A stretch of 51,792 nt of DNA from an uncultured Dorea sp. (lineage in GTDB: Bacteria > Bacillota > Clostridia > Lachnospirales > Lachnospiraceae), in NCBI GenBank assembly GCA_900543415.1, contig UQRE01000013.1:1-51792 (forward strand), written 5' to 3'. Position numbers and translations under genes: made by a program. The notes below the pieces were generated by a model that was not told the DNA's origin, searched no databases, and was given only the letters and a program-made list of their open reading frames with translations. This document shows positions 51,473 through 51,792 of this stretch, piece by piece. Positions within the stretch are counted from its first letter, which is position 1; each line of letters opens with the position of its first letter.

Positions 51473-51529
51473 AACGAAAAAGTTAGCCTAAAGTTAGCCT
51501 AATATAAAAATAAAAATATCTGTGACAAC

Positions 51530-51566
51530 AAAAGGGACTATCCCAAATGCTGGGAAGTCCCTTTTT
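51530..51566. terminator. Bidirectional terminator between mscS and tRNA-Thr
   Basis: AAAGGGACT (51531-51539) and TCCCA (51541-51545) pair with TGGGA (51551-51555) and AGTCCCTTT (51556-51564), with one bulged base. T-runs follow on both strands. Confidence 0.85.
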
Positions 51567-51582
51567 ACGCTATTTTTTGAAA

Positions 51583-51655
51583 AGCTGGAAATCGGACTTG
51601 AACCGACGACCCCTTCATTACGAGTGAAGTGCTCTACCGACTGAGCTATTCCAGC
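51583..51655 (-). tRNA. tRNA-Thr (CGT anticodon)
   Basis: The minus strand folds as a full cloverleaf: acceptor GCTGGAA/TTCCAGC, D arm GCTC/GAGC, anticodon stem CTTCA/TGAAG with loop CTCGTAA (anticodon CGT, codon ACG), T arm GTCGG/CCGAT with TTCAAGT loop. 73 nt with discriminator T; CCA is not encoded. Confidence 0.95.
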
Positions 51656-51692
51656 AGATATAGAAACTAACGTTATGTCAGTCACAACTAAT

Positions 51693-51720
51693 ATTATATC
51701 GCATTTCAAAAGATTTGCAA
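51693..51720 (-). promoter_or_regulatory. Promoter of tRNA-Thr
   Basis: Minus strand TTGCAA (51720-51715), a 16-bp spacer and TATAAT (51698-51693), 38 bp before the tRNA 5' end. Remaining 72 bp to the window edge show no feature. Confidence 0.65.
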
Positions 51721-51792
51721 GCATTTTTTTCCTGAGACAGCACTGATAGGTATATTTTTTTATTGTGGTCTTAGGTTTACGAAATCTCAAAA

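Noticed and set aside
51480..51500. Tandem AGTTAGCCTAA repeat after mscS
   Set aside because: Two copies only, outside any gene; no CRISPR or attachment-site logic could be supported.
51494..51790. 98-residue minus-strand ORF across the right edge
   Set aside because: It runs through the tRNA-Thr gene, its promoter and a terminator, and the translation is not protein-like.

Overview
The window looks like a chromosomal core region of a low-to-mid GC, endospore-forming anaerobe of the Clostridia, most likely a gut Lachnospiraceae (inference). The pointers are a complete spoIIIAA-AH operon, spoIVB-spo0A, an [FeFe] hydrogenase, a split B12-dependent methionine synthase and the ylxM-ffh-rpsP-rimM-trmD-rplS block. 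Nearly all sequence is coding. No prophage, insertion sequence, integrase or CRISPR array was seen.

Layout. 1-2000: phosphonate catabolism (phnW, phnX). 2000-3200: an XRE-type regulator with its own promoter and terminator. 3230-8180: the spoIIIA operon behind a SigE-like promoter, ending in a terminator. 8290-9970: prfC. 9990-18900: a housekeeping run yqhY-nusB-xseA-xseB-ispA-dxs-tlyA-nadK-argR-recN. 18900-21100: spoIVB and spo0A; the 310-bp gap before spo0A carries 0A-box-like sites and a SigA-like promoter. 21150-22600: glgA. 22640-31850: metF, a stand-alone MetH reactivation-domain protein, metH, asnA, an [FeFe] hydrogenase and alaS, all on the same strand with short gaps. 31880-32600: an apparent remnant of an LTA-synthase-type sulfatase. 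32650-34000: rpsU, maf (minus strand) and a YbaK/ProX-type aminoacyl-tRNA deacylase. 34280-38000: a pentapeptide-repeat protein, an ABC-class ATPase of the COG3044 type, trmO and a GNAT acetyltransferase. 38000-41350: truA with a Glu at the catalytic Asp position, a hot-dog thioesterase, two strongly overlapping unknown minus-strand genes, small ORFs, a Cys/Gly-rich small protein and a J-domain protein. 41500-42400: a cytoplasmic-type subtilisin. 42420-51470: ylxM-ffh-rpsP-khpA-rimM-trmD-rplS, then lepB-rbgA-lepB-rnhB-yraN-pgeF-mscS. A tRNA-Thr(CGT) lies on the minus strand near the right edge.

Functional themes are sporulation (engulfment channel, SpoIVB protease, Spo0A), isoprenoid and one-carbon/methionine metabolism, translation and tRNA quality control (prfC, alaS, ProX-like, trmO, truA, tlyA, rimM, trmD), and protein export (ffh, two signal peptidases).

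I found no convincing multi-gene undescribed system. The best second-look items are the truA Asp-to-Glu change, the internally deleted LTA synthase, the 143-nt overlap of two unknown genes, the repeat-built Cys/Gly-rich membrane protein, and the COG3044 ATPase with its pentapeptide partner. All family assignments are from reading the sequence; no database search was run.
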